The translations under genes were made by a program, and so were the position numbers. DNA of 64,000 nucleotides from the NCBI GenBank assembly GCA_947685225.1, contig CANTUV010000008.1:34774001-34838000 (forward strand), given 5' to 3'. The notes beneath the pieces were generated by a model. That model saw only the letters and a program-made list of their open reading frames with translations, was not told where the DNA came from and searched no databases. The first letter of the stretch is position 1, and each line of letters begins with the position of its first letter. Below are positions 33,329 through 46,736 of this stretch, in pieces. This stretch comes from Garcia nutans. Its lineage: Eukaryota; Streptophyta; Magnoliopsida; Malpighiales; Euphorbiaceae.

Positions 33329-35962
33329 TGTAATATCCCAAAGTATGCCCTAGAAGTTTTGATATTATAGTTGTATTTGGATTTAATGTTTATGTTTGTG
33401 TGGGAAGAGAATAGAAGTAATGAGGAGAGTGTATATGTTGTATATATTGAGATATATACAACATATACAAGTCAAAAGAAGTGAAAAGTCAAAGAAAGAG
33501 TTAATTTTTATTAATTAATTAATAGGAAATTAATTAAGTGGAATTTGAGTGAGTGGAAGTGGATGGAGATATTTTGAATATTTTATTGATTAAATGAATG
33601 GAAGAGAATTTATTTGGATTATTTTATTATTATTTTTGCTTGGTGGAGAGGATTTTGAGGAGAGAGAAGGTTGAGTGTTTGACTTTGTTTTCTTTGTTTT
33701 CTTCTTTCTTTCTTTCTTCTTCGTGCATCTTCATTTTCTTTCCTTTTCTTTTCTTTGTTTGGCCGACACTCCATAGCAAGAGAGCAAGAGAGAGATTTGA
33801 TCTTCCAAACTCAAGATTGAAAGAAGTTTTCAAGTAATCAAGTTGGAAATTTAAGAGTTTCTTCATCCTTGGTAAGTTTTCCACTTGATTCTTTGATTTC
33901 TTTGAGTTTGTGAGTTGAGGTTATAGTTGATATGTGTTTGTTTGATTGTGGTGTGTTTGAGAGTGTTTGGTCTATTGATTATGGATTTTGGGGTTGGATT
34001 GAAGGAAAGAGTAAGTTTGTTGGAAGAGAAAGTGTTGTGGTTGTGTTTTGGGTTTGTGGTGATGATATGATTTGTGTGATGTATGTTTTGTATTGTTATG
34101 GTGTTTTTCCAAGTTATTATGGTTTTTGGGTGTGTTTAGTTAAGTTTGTTTGAAGTGGAAAATGGTGGAAGAAAGTGGTTTGTTGGATGTAGTGTTGATG
34201 TTGCCGGAATCTATATTTTTGGCTTGACACGCCCATGAGCACGGCCAGGTCTTTGGGCATGTCAATGGTTTTGTGTTCTTGGATGGGTGACACAAGCAGT
34301 GACACGCCCATGTTGCTGAGCGTGTTATAGCTACTGTGTTGGTGAAGGTTTGACACGGCCATGAGCATGCCCGTGTTGTTGGACGTGTCAATGTTTCTAT
34401 GAGATAGAATGTATTACACGGTCAGGGACACGCCCGTGTGGTTGAGTGTGTCATGTGTAGAGTTTGCCCTAGTTGGTTCTTATTCATATTATCTCATGTG
34501 TATTTGTATTAAGGGTGTATTATTCCTTTTGGATTAGGTTGAGAAGAGGTTGTATTGCCTTAATCCTAGTAGTGAAGAATTCTTGGAAGGGGAAGTGTAT
34601 AGATTGGTGTGAATTGTCCTTGAGGTTAGTACAAACCCTATATTATTGCATACATGTATATGATTATGAAACTTGACACATTTGGTTGTAAATGTGTTAA
34701 GTAAACTATTGTATTGTTGTTGTATATTAATAATGTTATGTCTTGCATAATGTGAACTTTGTGGAATGTATGTTAAAGATTCTAAAGATATGTTGATGCA
34801 ATGAAATATGAAATATGATATGTGAAAGGTATGATGATATGATGAATTGCCTTAATGTGATTTGAGATATGATGAAATGTGAAGCCATTGTTGTTGGCTA
34901 TGATAGTGCAAATGAAATATAATTGGGGCATGATTGCCTAGTTTGATTATGGAAGTGAAATGAGAAATGAATTGAAAAGAGATAGATAAAGAGATAAATG
35001 AAATGATTGTGTGCCTAATATGTTATTCGATTTTCAGAGTTCTGAGTTTGGCGGCATGCCTATGAATCACTGGATAGGTGAAAAGACCGGGTCGTAAGGC
35101 GATTCCAGTTGAAATATGTGAAATATATGAAATATGATGTTTTTGGGGTGAAAAGACTGGGTCGTAGCCTAAAAAACAGTAACAGTCTAGCCGGGTTGAG
35201 GATCACCTCGGGTCTAGCCGGGTTGAGGTCCAAGAGACTGGGTCTATTACACTATCCATGGATAGAGATATAGATATATATCGCCTACGGGCTTGATGAT
35301 AGTGATTATGGACCAAAGCAATAACTCTGAACTTTGAGTAACATATTAGTTTCTTTTTGGGCCCATGCTTGTGTTTGTTTTCAATGTGAATCATGAATGG
35401 AGGAATAAATGAATATTGATATCCATGTTTGTTTTTGTTTAAATGTGAATTATGAATTATGAAACAATTGAATGATAAAATGAAGAATAATGTTATGAAA
35501 TATGACATTTGCATTTCATTATAACATATTGTTTATTGTGGTTTGTACCACTAAGCCGTTGTCTTAGCGCGATTGTGGTTCATCACGCAGGTGACAGGGT
35601 AGAACTAGAGAGTTCAGCTAGACCGAGTTGAGTCTAGATTCTGAAGCGTTGATAGAGGGTTTAAAGATCAAAGACAAACTGCCAAACATGTATAACTTTT
35701 ATGCTTTGAAAAACATGGATTTTGATATATATATATATATATATGTATTTGTAAATACCATTATGTTTTCCGCTGCGTATTACATAAATGTTTTATCTAT
35801 TATACTCTATAATATGGTTTGAATGTTTTCAAGTTTTCTCATATTAATGTTAAAAGGAATGAGTGGTTTGTTTAGTAAACTGTAGCATTCCTATATTCAG
35901 TATACGTATATTACGGATACAGTGGTATGTAGTGTGCGTATACGGGGTATAGGGGTGTTACA
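33329..35962 (+). repeat. Chromo-2 5' LTR
   Basis: TGTAATATCC...GGTGTTACA. It carries a 17 bp stem hairpin at 33431-33468, an array of TGACACGCCCATG-type motifs at about 34226-34452, the CCGGGTCGTAAG / TAGCCGGGTTGAG block (35080-35250) and a degraded copy of the TAAGCC-GTT stem-loop near 35551. Confidence 0.94.
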
Positions 35963-35969
35963 AATGTTT

Positions 35970-36006
35970 TGGTATCAGAGCCTAGGTTTGAGATTCTCAA
36001 CTTAGG
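35970..36006 (+). promoter_or_regulatory. Chromo-2 primer-binding site and stem-loop
   Basis: TGGTATCAGAGC at 35970-35981, then CCTAGGTT...AACTTAGG, the same stem-loop as in Chromo-1 with one substitution in the right arm. Confidence 0.85.
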
Positions 36007-36134
36007 TAAATTGTAAGAAAAAGAAAATTTTGAATTTTTAAAATGTAATTTTTGAATAAGATACATGTTTTGGTATTGGCAGTCTCTGATCTTTAATGAG
36101 GTATATTCTGCTGTGTTTGCAGACATAGGTAGTG

Positions 36135-36226
36135 ATGGCATCTCAATCACGTCAGTCCATAGAAGGTAGTGCTGAGAGTGTAGCTCCTGAAGAGGGTAGA
36201 GATGGAGCTAGGGTTGAGAGATTTAG
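36135..36226 (+). pseudogene. gag: Chromo-2 gag, first exon-like piece
   Basis: ATG 36135 reads MASQSRQSIEGSAESVAPEE, the same N-terminus as Chromo-1 Gag. It is cut at 36226 by a solo LTR; the gene resumes at 38785. Confidence 0.9.
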
Positions 36227-38784
36227 TGTAATATCCTAAAATATGCCTTAGAAGTTTTGAAGTAATTATTGTTGAATTTGGATTTAAGGTATATGATAAA
36301 TTGGAAAGAGAAAAGAATTAAAGAGAGAGTGTATATGTTGTATATATGGAAATATATACAACATATACAAGTCAAATTGTTAAATGGTCAAAAGAAGATA
36401 TTTATTGTTTTTAAATTAAATAAATTAAAAAGGAAATTAAAATAAGTGGAAGAGAGAAAACTGATTATTTTATTATTAAAATGCTTGGTGGAGATTTAAG
36501 TGAAGGATAAATATTTGACTTTGCCTCTTTTTGTTTTTCATTTTCTTTCCTTCTCCTTGGGTGGCCGGGTATTCCAAAGACAAAAGAGAGCAAGAGAGAG
36601 TTTTGTTTCTAAGATCAAATTGAAGGAAGATTCAATAGATTAAGTTGGAAATTTGTGAAGTTTCATCAACTTTGGTAAGTTCCCTCTTGATTTCTTTTGT
36701 TTTAATTGAAGTTGTGATTGAGTTTGATTGTTGATATTTGATAGTATAATTAGGTTTGATTGTGATGTGTTTGAAAGTGTTGGAAATGAATTAAAGATAT
36801 GAAGTTAGGTTGGTGTTGGTGTTGGAAGTGTGTAAGTTGTGTTTGTGTTAGGGTTTTGAATTGGTAATGGTTGTAGATGTTGAGTTTGATTAACTATTCT
36901 TCTAGATCTTCATGATATTTGTGTTTGATGAAGTTAGAAGTATAGAATACTTGAATTTGGTCTGAAACAGAAGCATCTTGGATGCCACGCCCGTGGCCTT
37001 TGGCTGCCACGACCGTGGTCATTGGAAGCCATGGCCGTGGGGGTTTTGAGCAAAGGAGACAGAACCGTTTGTTAACCCACGCTCGTGGGGGTTGGGAGGC
37101 CACGACCGTGGGGTCTTAGAAAGAGATGTTGGCTTGTAATTTATGATCTATGGGTTTAGTATGAGTCTAATAAGTGAATAATTGTATTGGAATTCATGTG
37201 AATTTGTAATTAAGTGTGTATTATTCCTTTTTAGATTAGGTTGTGAAGAGGTTAAGTTGCCCTAACCTAAGTGTTGAGGATTCTTGGAGGAGGAAGTGTA
37301 TAGATTGGTGTGAGTTGGTTTTGAGGTAAGTACAAACATACATGGTTGCATGTATTTTACATGATTTTGAGATTTAATATGTTTGTTTATAAATGTGTTA
37401 AGTAATCTACTATATTGTTATTACTATTTGATTAATGTTATGATTTGTATAATGTGAATTGAGAAATGATGAGATGTGATGCCATTGTGGTTGGCTATAA
37501 TAATTCAAATGAAATAAATGGGGCATGTTTGCCTAGATGATGATGAATTCAAAATATATATCCAATGCAATTGGTTATGTAAACTATATTGATGAGATGT
37601 GAAGCCATTGTTGTTGGCTATAATGATGCAAATGAGATGATTGAGGCATGGATGCCTAAATGATGATAAGAAAATGAGAATGAAATTGATAATGAATTAA
37701 TGAATGAATTGTGTGTCTAATATGTTAGTCAATTTTCAGAGTTTTGTTGTTGGTGGCATGCCTAATAGTAACAATCTCTTGAAGCTAGGTTGGATCAAAT
37801 CCTTGAAGCCTAGTTGAGATGTTACAACCCTTGAAGCTAGGTTGGGTTTGGTTCTTGAAGCCAAGTTGGGTTGATACTTAGCATGCTTTGTTCCCCTTGA
37901 AGCTTGGTTGAACCTAATCCTTGAAGCCTAGTTGGGATAATGATAATGATAAAAGAGATAATTAAACCAAAACATTAACTTTGAAAGTTGAATGGCATAT
38001 TAGTGTCTTTTGGGCCCATGCTTGTCTTTGTTTTCTATGTGAATCATGAATGGTGAAATAAATAAATAATGAGACCTATGTTTATCTTTGCTTTAATATG
38101 AATTATGGAGTGAGATATAATGTTATGAGATGATTATAATACATAAGTAACTTATTGAAAATGAATGTGGCTTGGGAAGCTATGTTGAGTAATGAAACTA
38201 TGAAAGTACAACATGATGTGTAATATGTGTATAGATGTGGAAATTGTGAGTATTACTTCGTGAATGTTTTGATAAGATATTGAACAATGTAAGGTTTTGA
38301 AATATAATATTCTTTTGAATTGTTTATAAAACTTGGTTGTGTGACATTGGCATTACATGGAAGCATAATAATATTGTAGTTTGTACCACTAAGCTGTTGG
38401 CTTAGCGCGATTGTGGTTCATCACGCAGGTGACAGGGTTGAGCAAGAGAGTTCATCTAGACCGAGTCGAGTCTAGATTTTGAAGTGTTGATTGTGAGCAT
38501 AAAGATGAAAGATTGACTGCCAAACATGTATAAATTTTATGTTTTATAAAATTTGATTTTTATGTTTATGTATTTGTAAATATTTTTACATTCTCCACTG
38601 CGTATTGAATGAACGTTTTATTTATTGTGTTTTATGATATAACTTAAATGTTTTGAGTTTGCTTATAATATTGTATAAGGAATGAGATGTTGTTTAGTAA
38701 ACTGTAGCATTCCTATATTCAGTATACGTATATTACAGATATGATGGTATGTAGTGTGCGTATACAGGGTATAGGGGTGTTACA
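36227..38784 (+). repeat. Solo LTR (chromovirus-related) in Chromo-2 gag
   Basis: A single 2558 bp LTR, TGTAATATCC...GGTGTTACA, with flanking pentamers TTTAG (36222-36226) and GTTAG (38785-38789), one mismatch. No interior or second LTR. It bears a 17 bp stem hairpin (36331-36368), CCACGACCGTGG palindromes (36985-37110) and about six CTTGAAGCC(T)AGTTG units (37775-37935). It probably arose by LTR-LTR recombination. Confidence 0.88.
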
Positions 38785-40992
38785 GTTAGTGAGGCACCTG
38801 CTCCTGTGCCAGAGAGACTAGCTGCTGATGAAGTTCCACCAGTGTGGTTAAGGCATGTGGTAGAATTGTTGAGGCAAGCTCCAGTGTAGCCGCCATAGCC
38901 ACCACAGCCACAAGTTCCGGTGAGACATTATGATAAATTGAGAAAATTTGGGGCTGAGGATTTTCTTGGTACTACAGATCCTGCAGTGGCTGAGCAGTGG
39001 TTGGATAGAGTGCAGAGGATATTTATTCAGTTGCAAGCCACTTCTGAAGAGAAATTTGATTATTCTAGATCTTTACTGCAGAAAGATGCTTATGATTGGT
39101 GGAAGACGGTTCCTCATGCCATGGATGATCCACCAATGTTATCTTATAGTGATTTTCTGAGGGAGTTTGAGCAGAAATATACTCCGAGGGAGTATAAGGA
39201 TGTCAAGAAGATGGAATTTTTGAATTTGAGACAAGATAACCGGACTGTGATAGAGTATGAGGTAGAATTCATCTGGTTGAGTCACTACGCCGATGGGATT
39301 ATTTCTTATGAGATTGACCGGTGTAGGAGGTTTGAGGAGGGGTTGAGGCCCTCTATTATGTGTATTGTTGCTGGTTCCCGGTACCAAGACTTTTCTTAAT
39401 TAGTTGCAGCAGCTAGAAGTGTTGAGAGAGCACAGGTATTGCAGCAGCTGCTACCGAGGAGGAGACCAGGATAAGGAGATCCTAGTTTGAGGCAGGATCT
39501 TCATCTATTAAGAGAGGCCGAGGAAGTTTTGTTCCGAGAATTAGTAGGAGTCAGAGACAGTTAGGTAGGTCAGTTTAATATCAGAGGCAGAGACCGAGAC
39601 CTACAGTTTCTGTAGCTAGTTCTTCGACTCCAGTGGTTTAGAGATGTATTCCACCTGTATGTGTTCATTGTGGTAGGACCCATGGGGGTGCTTGTTGGAA
39701 GACGGGTGCATCAAGAGTATGCTTTAGATGTGGGTCACCAGCTCACTTTATCAAAGATTACCCTGAGATGTAGGAGGATAGACAGACTGATACTGCAACT
39801 TCTCGACCTAGTTTTAGCAGAGGTGGTTTAGGGGGCAGAGGTTTCAGTAGAGGCGGTCAACTTGGGATCAGTCAGAGAGGAGGCTCTACATCCAGAGGCA
39901 GTAGGCCAGATGAGGCTGGGTCTTCTCTGAGAGTGTATGTGATGCAGAGGCAGCCGGATGCTTCAGCAGTCATTGCGGGTACATTTTCTTTATTTGGTAT
40001 TTCAGTTCTTTCTTTGATTGATCCAGGATCTACTCATTCATACATAAGTGCATCTATCTTGCCTGTGTCTGAATTGAATTCTGAGTCCTTAGGATTTGAT
40101 CTGTTGGTGACAAACCCTTTAGGACATAGTGTGGTTGTGAGCAAGGTGCATCGTGATAGTACAGTTGTGGTGCAAGGAGAGGAATTTTTGGGTGATTTGA
40201 TTGAAATGCCTTTTAAGGAGTATGATTTGATATTAGGCATGGATTGGTTGTCTAAGCATGGAGCTGTAGTAGACTGTCAAAAGAAGTGTGTTACCTTGAG
40301 AACCGGTGATGGTAGAAGTGTGATGGTGTCTAGTAAGCAGAGACAACTTGCATCCTTGTTTGTGTCAGCTATTGTAGCTAGGAAGTTGATTAGAAAAGGG
40401 TGTGATGCTTATCTTGCTCATGTTGTGGATACCAGAGTAATGGGTTCTCAACTTGATAGTATACTCACAGTTGCGGAATTTTCATATGTGTTTCCTGAGA
40501 AGTTGCCAGGGTTACCCCCTGAGAGAGAGGTTGAGTTTGGTATCGATTTGTTGCCTGGTACCGCTCCCATCTCTATTACTTCTTATCGAATGGCACCTAC
40601 TGAGTTGAGAGAGTTGAAGGTGCAGTTGCAGGAGTTGTTAGATAAAGGGTTTGTTCATCCTAGTGTTTCTCCACGGGGAGCTCCTATTTTATTTGTGAAG
40701 AAGAAGGATGGTACTTTGAGGTTGTGCATTGATTATAGGATAATGAACAAGGTGACTATCAAGAATAAGTATCCTTTGCCTAGGATTGATGATCTTTTTG
40801 ATCAGTTGAAGGGAGCAACGGTGTTTTCCAAGATTGATTTGAGATCAGGGTACCATCAGTTGAGGGTTAGAGCTGAAGATGTTCTTAAGACAGCTTTCTG
40901 CACAAGGTATGGGCATTATGAGTTTTTAGTGATGCCTTTTGGGTTGATGAATGCACCTGCAACTTTCATGGATTTGATGAATAGGGTGTTTA
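38785..40992 (+). pseudogene. gag-pol: Chromo-2 gag-protease-RT (5' half), many nonsense codons
   Basis: Colinear with Chromo-1: HYDKLRKFGAEDFLG, LLQKDAYDWWKTV, protease LIDPGSTHSYIS, RT KNKYPLPRIDDLFDQ and MPFGLMNAPATFMDLMN. Stops at 38887, 38896, 39397, 39483, 39576, 39639 and 39771 each fall where Chromo-1 has CAG (Gln). There is a one-base deletion near 39436. The Gag zinc knuckle has lost its last Cys (CGSPAHFIKDY). From 39933 the frame is open until Copia-2 interrupts RT at 40992. Confidence 0.9.
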
Positions 40993-42283
40993 TGTTAGTG
41001 TATGTGCCCCAGGCCATTTATTTGGATCTTTATGTTATACATTCATTATTAATAAATGAGGTTTTATTATCATTATTGTTTGTTTGCATGTTACACAATT
41101 TTGATATTTGTCCTTGGTTTATTATTGTTATAGAGATAAAAAAATAATTCTTAACCAGTATGAACATTGATTTGATAATCATCAGATGGTTATGTGTATA
41201 GTGATACAAATCAATTTCATAGATACTTGTTAGAGAACAATGTATTGGATAGACCCATCATGAGATTACTAAATGGGTTAGTGTCATAAGTAAATCTCAT
41301 GATAGTTATGTATTAATTCTTTGACTTGAGATTGTCATAGTTTCCAATATAAGGACTATTATATTTTGACATGATCAAACATTATCTGTAACTGGATATA
41401 ATAAAGGTTATGATCATATATCATAGAAATTATGTAGAGGATAATGAACAATCAAGATAGAATTTGTCCCTCTCTTTGACAGAGATATCTTTTGGGCCCC
41501 TCGATGAGTGAGACTGTGAAATGCATGGATGTGCTCAAATGAATTGATAGTGTGATCAATTTTATTTGTTTTTATCAGTCTACTTGGAGATCGAGTAATC
41601 ATAAGTTTGAATAATATAAGTATGACGTTGACCATGACTTATGTTCAAGCTAGATATTGTGTGACAAAGGGATTAATGCATGTACTATTATTAGGCAAAT
41701 TGGACATTCCTTATATTAACTGGGTAGTTGTAACGCCTTGCTAGAGGCCAATTACGACTTGTTGGTTTAATAGAGATTAAATTGACTGCCAATTAATATG
41801 GGCCTATCGGGTCACACACAAGAATGCGCTTTGGGCTGGATATAATATTAATAATATTAATATTAGATAATAATATTTATTATTATATTATTAGATAATA
41901 TATTAAGAATCCTTATTAGATTTGGATTCTGAATTTGACTTACCTTATCCAATTTCGAATTGGATTCTGGAGTGAATATATTCACTCCAGACGTTAAGTC
42001 TTCTAATAGGAACCCTAATACGTTTTAGAGAAAATGTTTTTTCAGCCTTCGCCGTTGTAGAGAGCTAGCACTCTAGACGGTAGCATTCGTGTGGATACGC
42101 GATAGAGGGTGTTTCATAATTGAGGCATCTCTTCCAAACTGTGATTTTTAATCATCAACAGGTTAGTTCTTTGAACACTTTTGTCGAATTAAACGAACAA
42201 CATGGATCCTGATGGGAAATCAAAGATCAAAATTTTTTTGCTGCTTGTTTTTGGTTTGTTGTGATCTCGTTGATTTCCTAACA
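40993..42283 (+). repeat. Copia-2 5' LTR
   Basis: TGTTAGTGTATGTGCC...TTCCTAACA. The partner at 50725-52017 has only scattered substitutions and small indels. Contains a TA-rich imperfect palindrome (AATATTAATAATATTAATATT) near 41848. Confidence 0.94.
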
Positions 42284-42284
42284 G

Positions 42285-42296
42285 TGGTATCAGAGC
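42285..42296 (+). promoter_or_regulatory. Copia-2 primer-binding site
   Basis: TGGTATCAGAGC one base after the LTR, complementary to initiator tRNA-Met. Confidence 0.9.
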
Positions 42297-42395
42297 CACT
42301 TGTTGTTTTTGTTTAAGTAAAAAATGCCATGTTGATATGATTACATGAGATATATTGATTTCGTATGGCATGTTAACTGTAAAACCCTAATTCAT

Positions 42396-42655
42396 TTTTC
42401 ATATGATGAGAAAGGATTGTTTTTGGTTTTGTTTCTGTAAAACCCTAATTCGTTTTTCATATGATGAGAAAGGATTGGTGTTTTTAATTTCATTTTCATG
42501 AGATGATCACGTATATATAATTGGTTTTCATATGATGAGAAAGGATTGTTTTTGGTTTCGTTTCTGTAAAACCCTAATTCGTTTTTCATATGATGAGAAA
42601 GGATTGGTGTTTTTAATTTCATTTTCATGATATGATCACGTATATATGATTGGTT
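42396..42655 (+). repeat. 129 bp tandem repeat in Copia-2 leader
   Basis: ATATGATGAGAAAGGATTG recurs; the larger unit starts at about 42396 and again at about 42525 (period 129 bp), with CTGTAAAACCCTAATTCGTT inside each. A minus-strand open frame here is only a by-product of the repeat. Confidence 0.85.
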
Positions 42656-42724
42656 GATTAAAACGATTTTCATATGATGAAAATGATTAAGTTTATATGT
42701 GATATAAACATTTGGTAATGATTC

Positions 42725-45545
42725 TGTAACACCCCATCTCAGCCTACGTTTATAGACCAAGATGGACTGTTATCTCATAGTGGTTGTGTCTTAAAAAAAT
42801 TTTGCCAGAGTTTCCCCTATATTTGGGGGTCCCAAGTGTCGCCAAAACTGATTTTTTTTTGCTTTTTGAAAACAATTTTGATCTCAATCCAACCATCTCA
42901 ATCAATCTCAAACACTTCCGTAGTCGAACTCCTTATATCCTCCACCACCACCTGCATTAAAGTTTCACACTTCTATACACACATCCATACACACTAATTC
43001 ATACAACATACATTAGTTAATATACTTAGCACACGTACTTTGGTCTTTTACTAGTCATACATACAATTCTTAGTTACACTAACATATGTACATGCCATTC
43101 TAGTTACATTACTTATAATAACTTTCTATCTAAAGAGTTGCCAACACCAGCTGCTCAGAACACTGTAGAAACCAGCTTCTCGCTAAGCGTTTGCTTAGTG
43201 GGTACTTAAATCATTGCATCTCATAATAAAATAAACGAGTAATTCAAAACATGCATTTGAATACTTTAAATAAGTGAATAAGATATAAACATAATGATAA
43301 AAGATTAAATCCCATATTTTGAATTTATAAATTACTCCTTTTTATTTTATCAACATAGGTGCTCTACTGGTCTAACAGAACATCAGCGGATAAGGAAGGG
43401 TCATGATAAACATATCTCATCATGATCATATTTCATTATCTTTCATCATAATTCTTGCACATGTGCCCATAGCCATTATCATTGCATCATTGATCATGTC
43501 ATTGTAATCATCGGCCTTCAGCCGGAATATCATATCATGTCATAAGCAGTACTGCAGTAATAGTATGATGCATCATACCCTTATCTCAAGGGTTCTGATA
43601 TACCAAGTAGAGCATAAATAATTTATTAGATTACTTTGGTCATGATATTCAATAAGTCATGAATTTTCCATAATGCATATATTACTAGGATAACTTCTCA
43701 TGATGCTTTTCTGATTATTCCTAACCCCTTTCGTGTCATTTTAAATGATATAACATCAATATATCTCATAATATTCAAGTTTGAACACAATTAGAAAATT
43801 GACCAAATGAATAGTAGCGCGGTGCGTAAAATCGGCGACGCAATGGCGCGCGACCACTAAATAGTAAAATCTGTTTTTACTGCTGAAAATCACTCAAATT
43901 TGGCAACAATTTTGACTATGTAAACAACCTTATTTTTGGATGAATTTTTGTAGGAAAAAACTTTCATAAGTTAACTAAATGCATGTAAAATTTCGTCGAA
44001 AAATTCTTTCGTTTGCCCCTTCAACGGACTGCCCAAAATGAAGGCTGCAGAATGGTGCCCAAAAGGGACCATTCGGCCCAAATTTTCAAAACTTGAGGGA
44101 AATTAATTTTTTTCTTGCAAAATTGATTTTTAGACTCCTTTTGTGATACCATTGAAAGACTAAGGGTCCCTCTTTCAAAAATCAACCCAAAGGGGTGATT
44201 AAAAGTTCATCAAAGTTTATGGATATTTGAGCGAAGTTTAGCTAGTTTGTTTTGTTTTCATTCTTTTCACAATCAATTGATTACAAATGGTTCAAGAGTA
44301 CTTTCCTACATATTTACCACACATAATAACATCATTTCAAAACTATTTCAAAAGTCCCATAATGCAAAATATGTGAATTAATTGAAAAGGCAATGATTTA
44401 AGTACAAAACCTTAATTCTTTTCACTTGTTTCTAGTTCTTTTATGTCTTCTTTGCTTCCTTCTCTCTCACTTCTTGATTTCCTATAATTTTCATAACATC
44501 CATGTCAAGACCATAATAAAATTTAAGTGCTTCATGCCTTATTTTGCTAACTAATACTACTAGTCATCCTTTTTATCCTTAATCTTATATGTACAAATCA
44601 TCTCTTTCACTTTTCTTCAACTTCTTAAATTTTCTATAATCATCATATTTATTCTTTCATTTTTATCTTGCAAATACTATAACCAATGAAAGAAATAGAA
44701 CCATAGATGAATTTCCTTACCTTAAAATCTTAGTCTCCACCCAAGTTTGCAACCTCTCTTTATTCTCCAAATTTAGCTACTTAAAAAAAAAACAATCTCT
44801 CTCTCTTTTCCCTTTCTCTTATTTTCGGCCAAGCAAGAACAAAGAGAGTTCTTTACTTTATTTTTGTGGTGTTCTCTCCTCCAAATGGCAGCCAAGAAAG
44901 GGTAATATGTCATGGTGTAAATGTTGATTTCCCATTGGTACACATATGTGGGAAAATGGCTAATTCCCATTGGTCCAAATGTCTCCTTCTTTTGTTTTTT
45001 CACAACCCAAGCCCTTGGACTTCATTTTAAATATATTTTGGCCCCTCAACCTCCTTATGCTATAATTTTATGGTCTAAGATGTGAAAAGACCAAAATACC
45101 CTCCGGCGGTTACTCGTTCGTAACTTTTAAACCACGCACTTCCACCGAAAGCTGTGGTACACTTTTTGACTCAGTTTTTCCTCTACTTTTCATTTTTGAG
45201 ATCCATTATTACTTTCGAGACACTTTTAAAAATGACCATGATGCCCCTGGTCAAAATCCCCTATATCTTCCAAACCGTGCGTTTTTGGGAAAAACCGTGT
45301 CGCACCGTTACTACCCGATTTTTCTCTACTTTCCATTTCTGGAGTCTGTTATGTGCACTATTAAGGACCTCCGGAATGAGTTTTGGTAATTACAGTAACC
45401 TCCCCAAAACTTTACAATCTTTTCAAATAGGTCATTTCAGTTCTACAGAACTTCCCTTCACTTCGCGCTCTTGAGTAGCTTCTCAGGATGGTTCTTCTTA
45501 CTGTACATGGACGTACTATACATATGTACAAATTAGGTCGTGACA
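42725..45545 (-). repeat. Solo LTR in Copia-2 leader
   Basis: TGTAACACCCC...GGTCGTGACA, 2821 bp, with perfect TSD GATTC at 42720-42724 and 45546-45550. The first 120 bp match the LTR at 11102, so it is the same superfamily in minus orientation. It carries the GCTAAGCG-TTT-GCTTAG stem-loop near 43181. Single LTR only, hence solo by recombination. Confidence 0.9.
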
Positions 45546-45550
45546 GATTC

Positions 45551-46736
45551 TATAATGGGTTGTACATATTCGAAATAAAATAGCAAGAAGGTTAATGAGA
45601 TTAATGATTCTGTTTTAGGGTTTCGCCAAAGAAAAATGTTAATGAGATTAACGTTTCTGTTCGGCTTCGAGGGGCGCTGCCCCTCGACCCCGCCCGCTAA
45701 CGGGCTAACAGGACCGCCGTATGTTCGCGCCCTATAGTTCGTTACCGCAACATTAAGAATGTCAATATATTTGTTTCTATTTAACATGTTGGTGATGAAT
45801 ATGTTATGTTTGTTTGATGTCTTGGCATGGTGCATAGCATGGCCTTATGACCTATGTGATTGGTTTATTCATATCTTAATTTTGGGTAAATACGGCCTGC
45901 GTGTCATTTATTTTGTTGTAATTTATTTACTAGTAGTTAGATTTTCTTTTATTGTAATAAATGAAGATTCAAGCTACAATGTTTGTGATGGAGATTCATA
46001 CCAAGGAGAAGATGGTTCCATGGTGATGGAAGCACAAGCTCAAGTTTTGAAGATATGCAATATTGCAAGTGTTGTAATAGATAGGTTTTTCACCTAGGGT
46101 TGCCTTTATGATCTTCATTTGGTCTCTTGAAGATCATATTTAGTTTGGCCATGCTATGTCACGTTTACATATTTTGTCATTTGGTATATGATGCTTATGT
46201 CATAAATTATATATATGCATATAGGATGCTAAAATATAATGATATGTAATGCAAGACATGATAATAATTTAGTTGAACCCTCATTAATAATTTAAGTCTA
46301 AATGCCATCCACGTTTTGAACACCTATCAAAACTAAGATTGTATTAAAGTAGGTATTGCCAAAGCAATATGCTTTAAACATTCCTAGCTAAGTAGGATGA
46401 GTAATAGTGTTACTCATATGTTTTAAAATTGGTTAGACTTAATTAGGCTATCAAAATGGTTTTGGGCCTAAGGCATTAGATGGAATTCAACATGCTATGA
46501 CATATGATGTCAATATTCCATAATTACTAAGATTTACATGAGATGTAATTGGTAAAGATGTTACCTACCTAAATAACTTGATTTTAAGCGTCACGCCAAA
46601 GCTGAGTTTAGAATTAAGTGAAATACGGATCTTAGCCTACTAAAATTTTTCTTTAGAGGGTTATATTTTTAGTAGGAGTTTAAATAATTTTAACCTCATT
46701 ATTAATTAAAATTTGACTTTGCATATTTATCAACAG
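45551..46736 (+). other. Copia-2 leader (continued), no gene
   Basis: Non-coding, about 1.2 kb. A GC-rich island at 45660-45740 contains CGAGGGGC-GCT-GCCCCTCG, a perfect eight-base stem, and GCCCGCTAACGGGC nearby. The leader ends in TTTATCAACAG directly before the gag ATG, which resembles a 3' splice site. The rest is AT-rich. Confidence 0.6.

Noticed and set aside
42392..42760. 122-codon minus-strand ORF with repeated MKMKLKTPILSHHMKNELG
   Set aside because: Produced by the 129 bp tandem repeat in the Copia-2 leader and on the strand opposite to the element.
45759..46097. 112-codon ORF in the Copia-2 leader
   Set aside because: Hydrophobic and AT-driven, no homology recognised, no conserved position; a chance frame is more likely.
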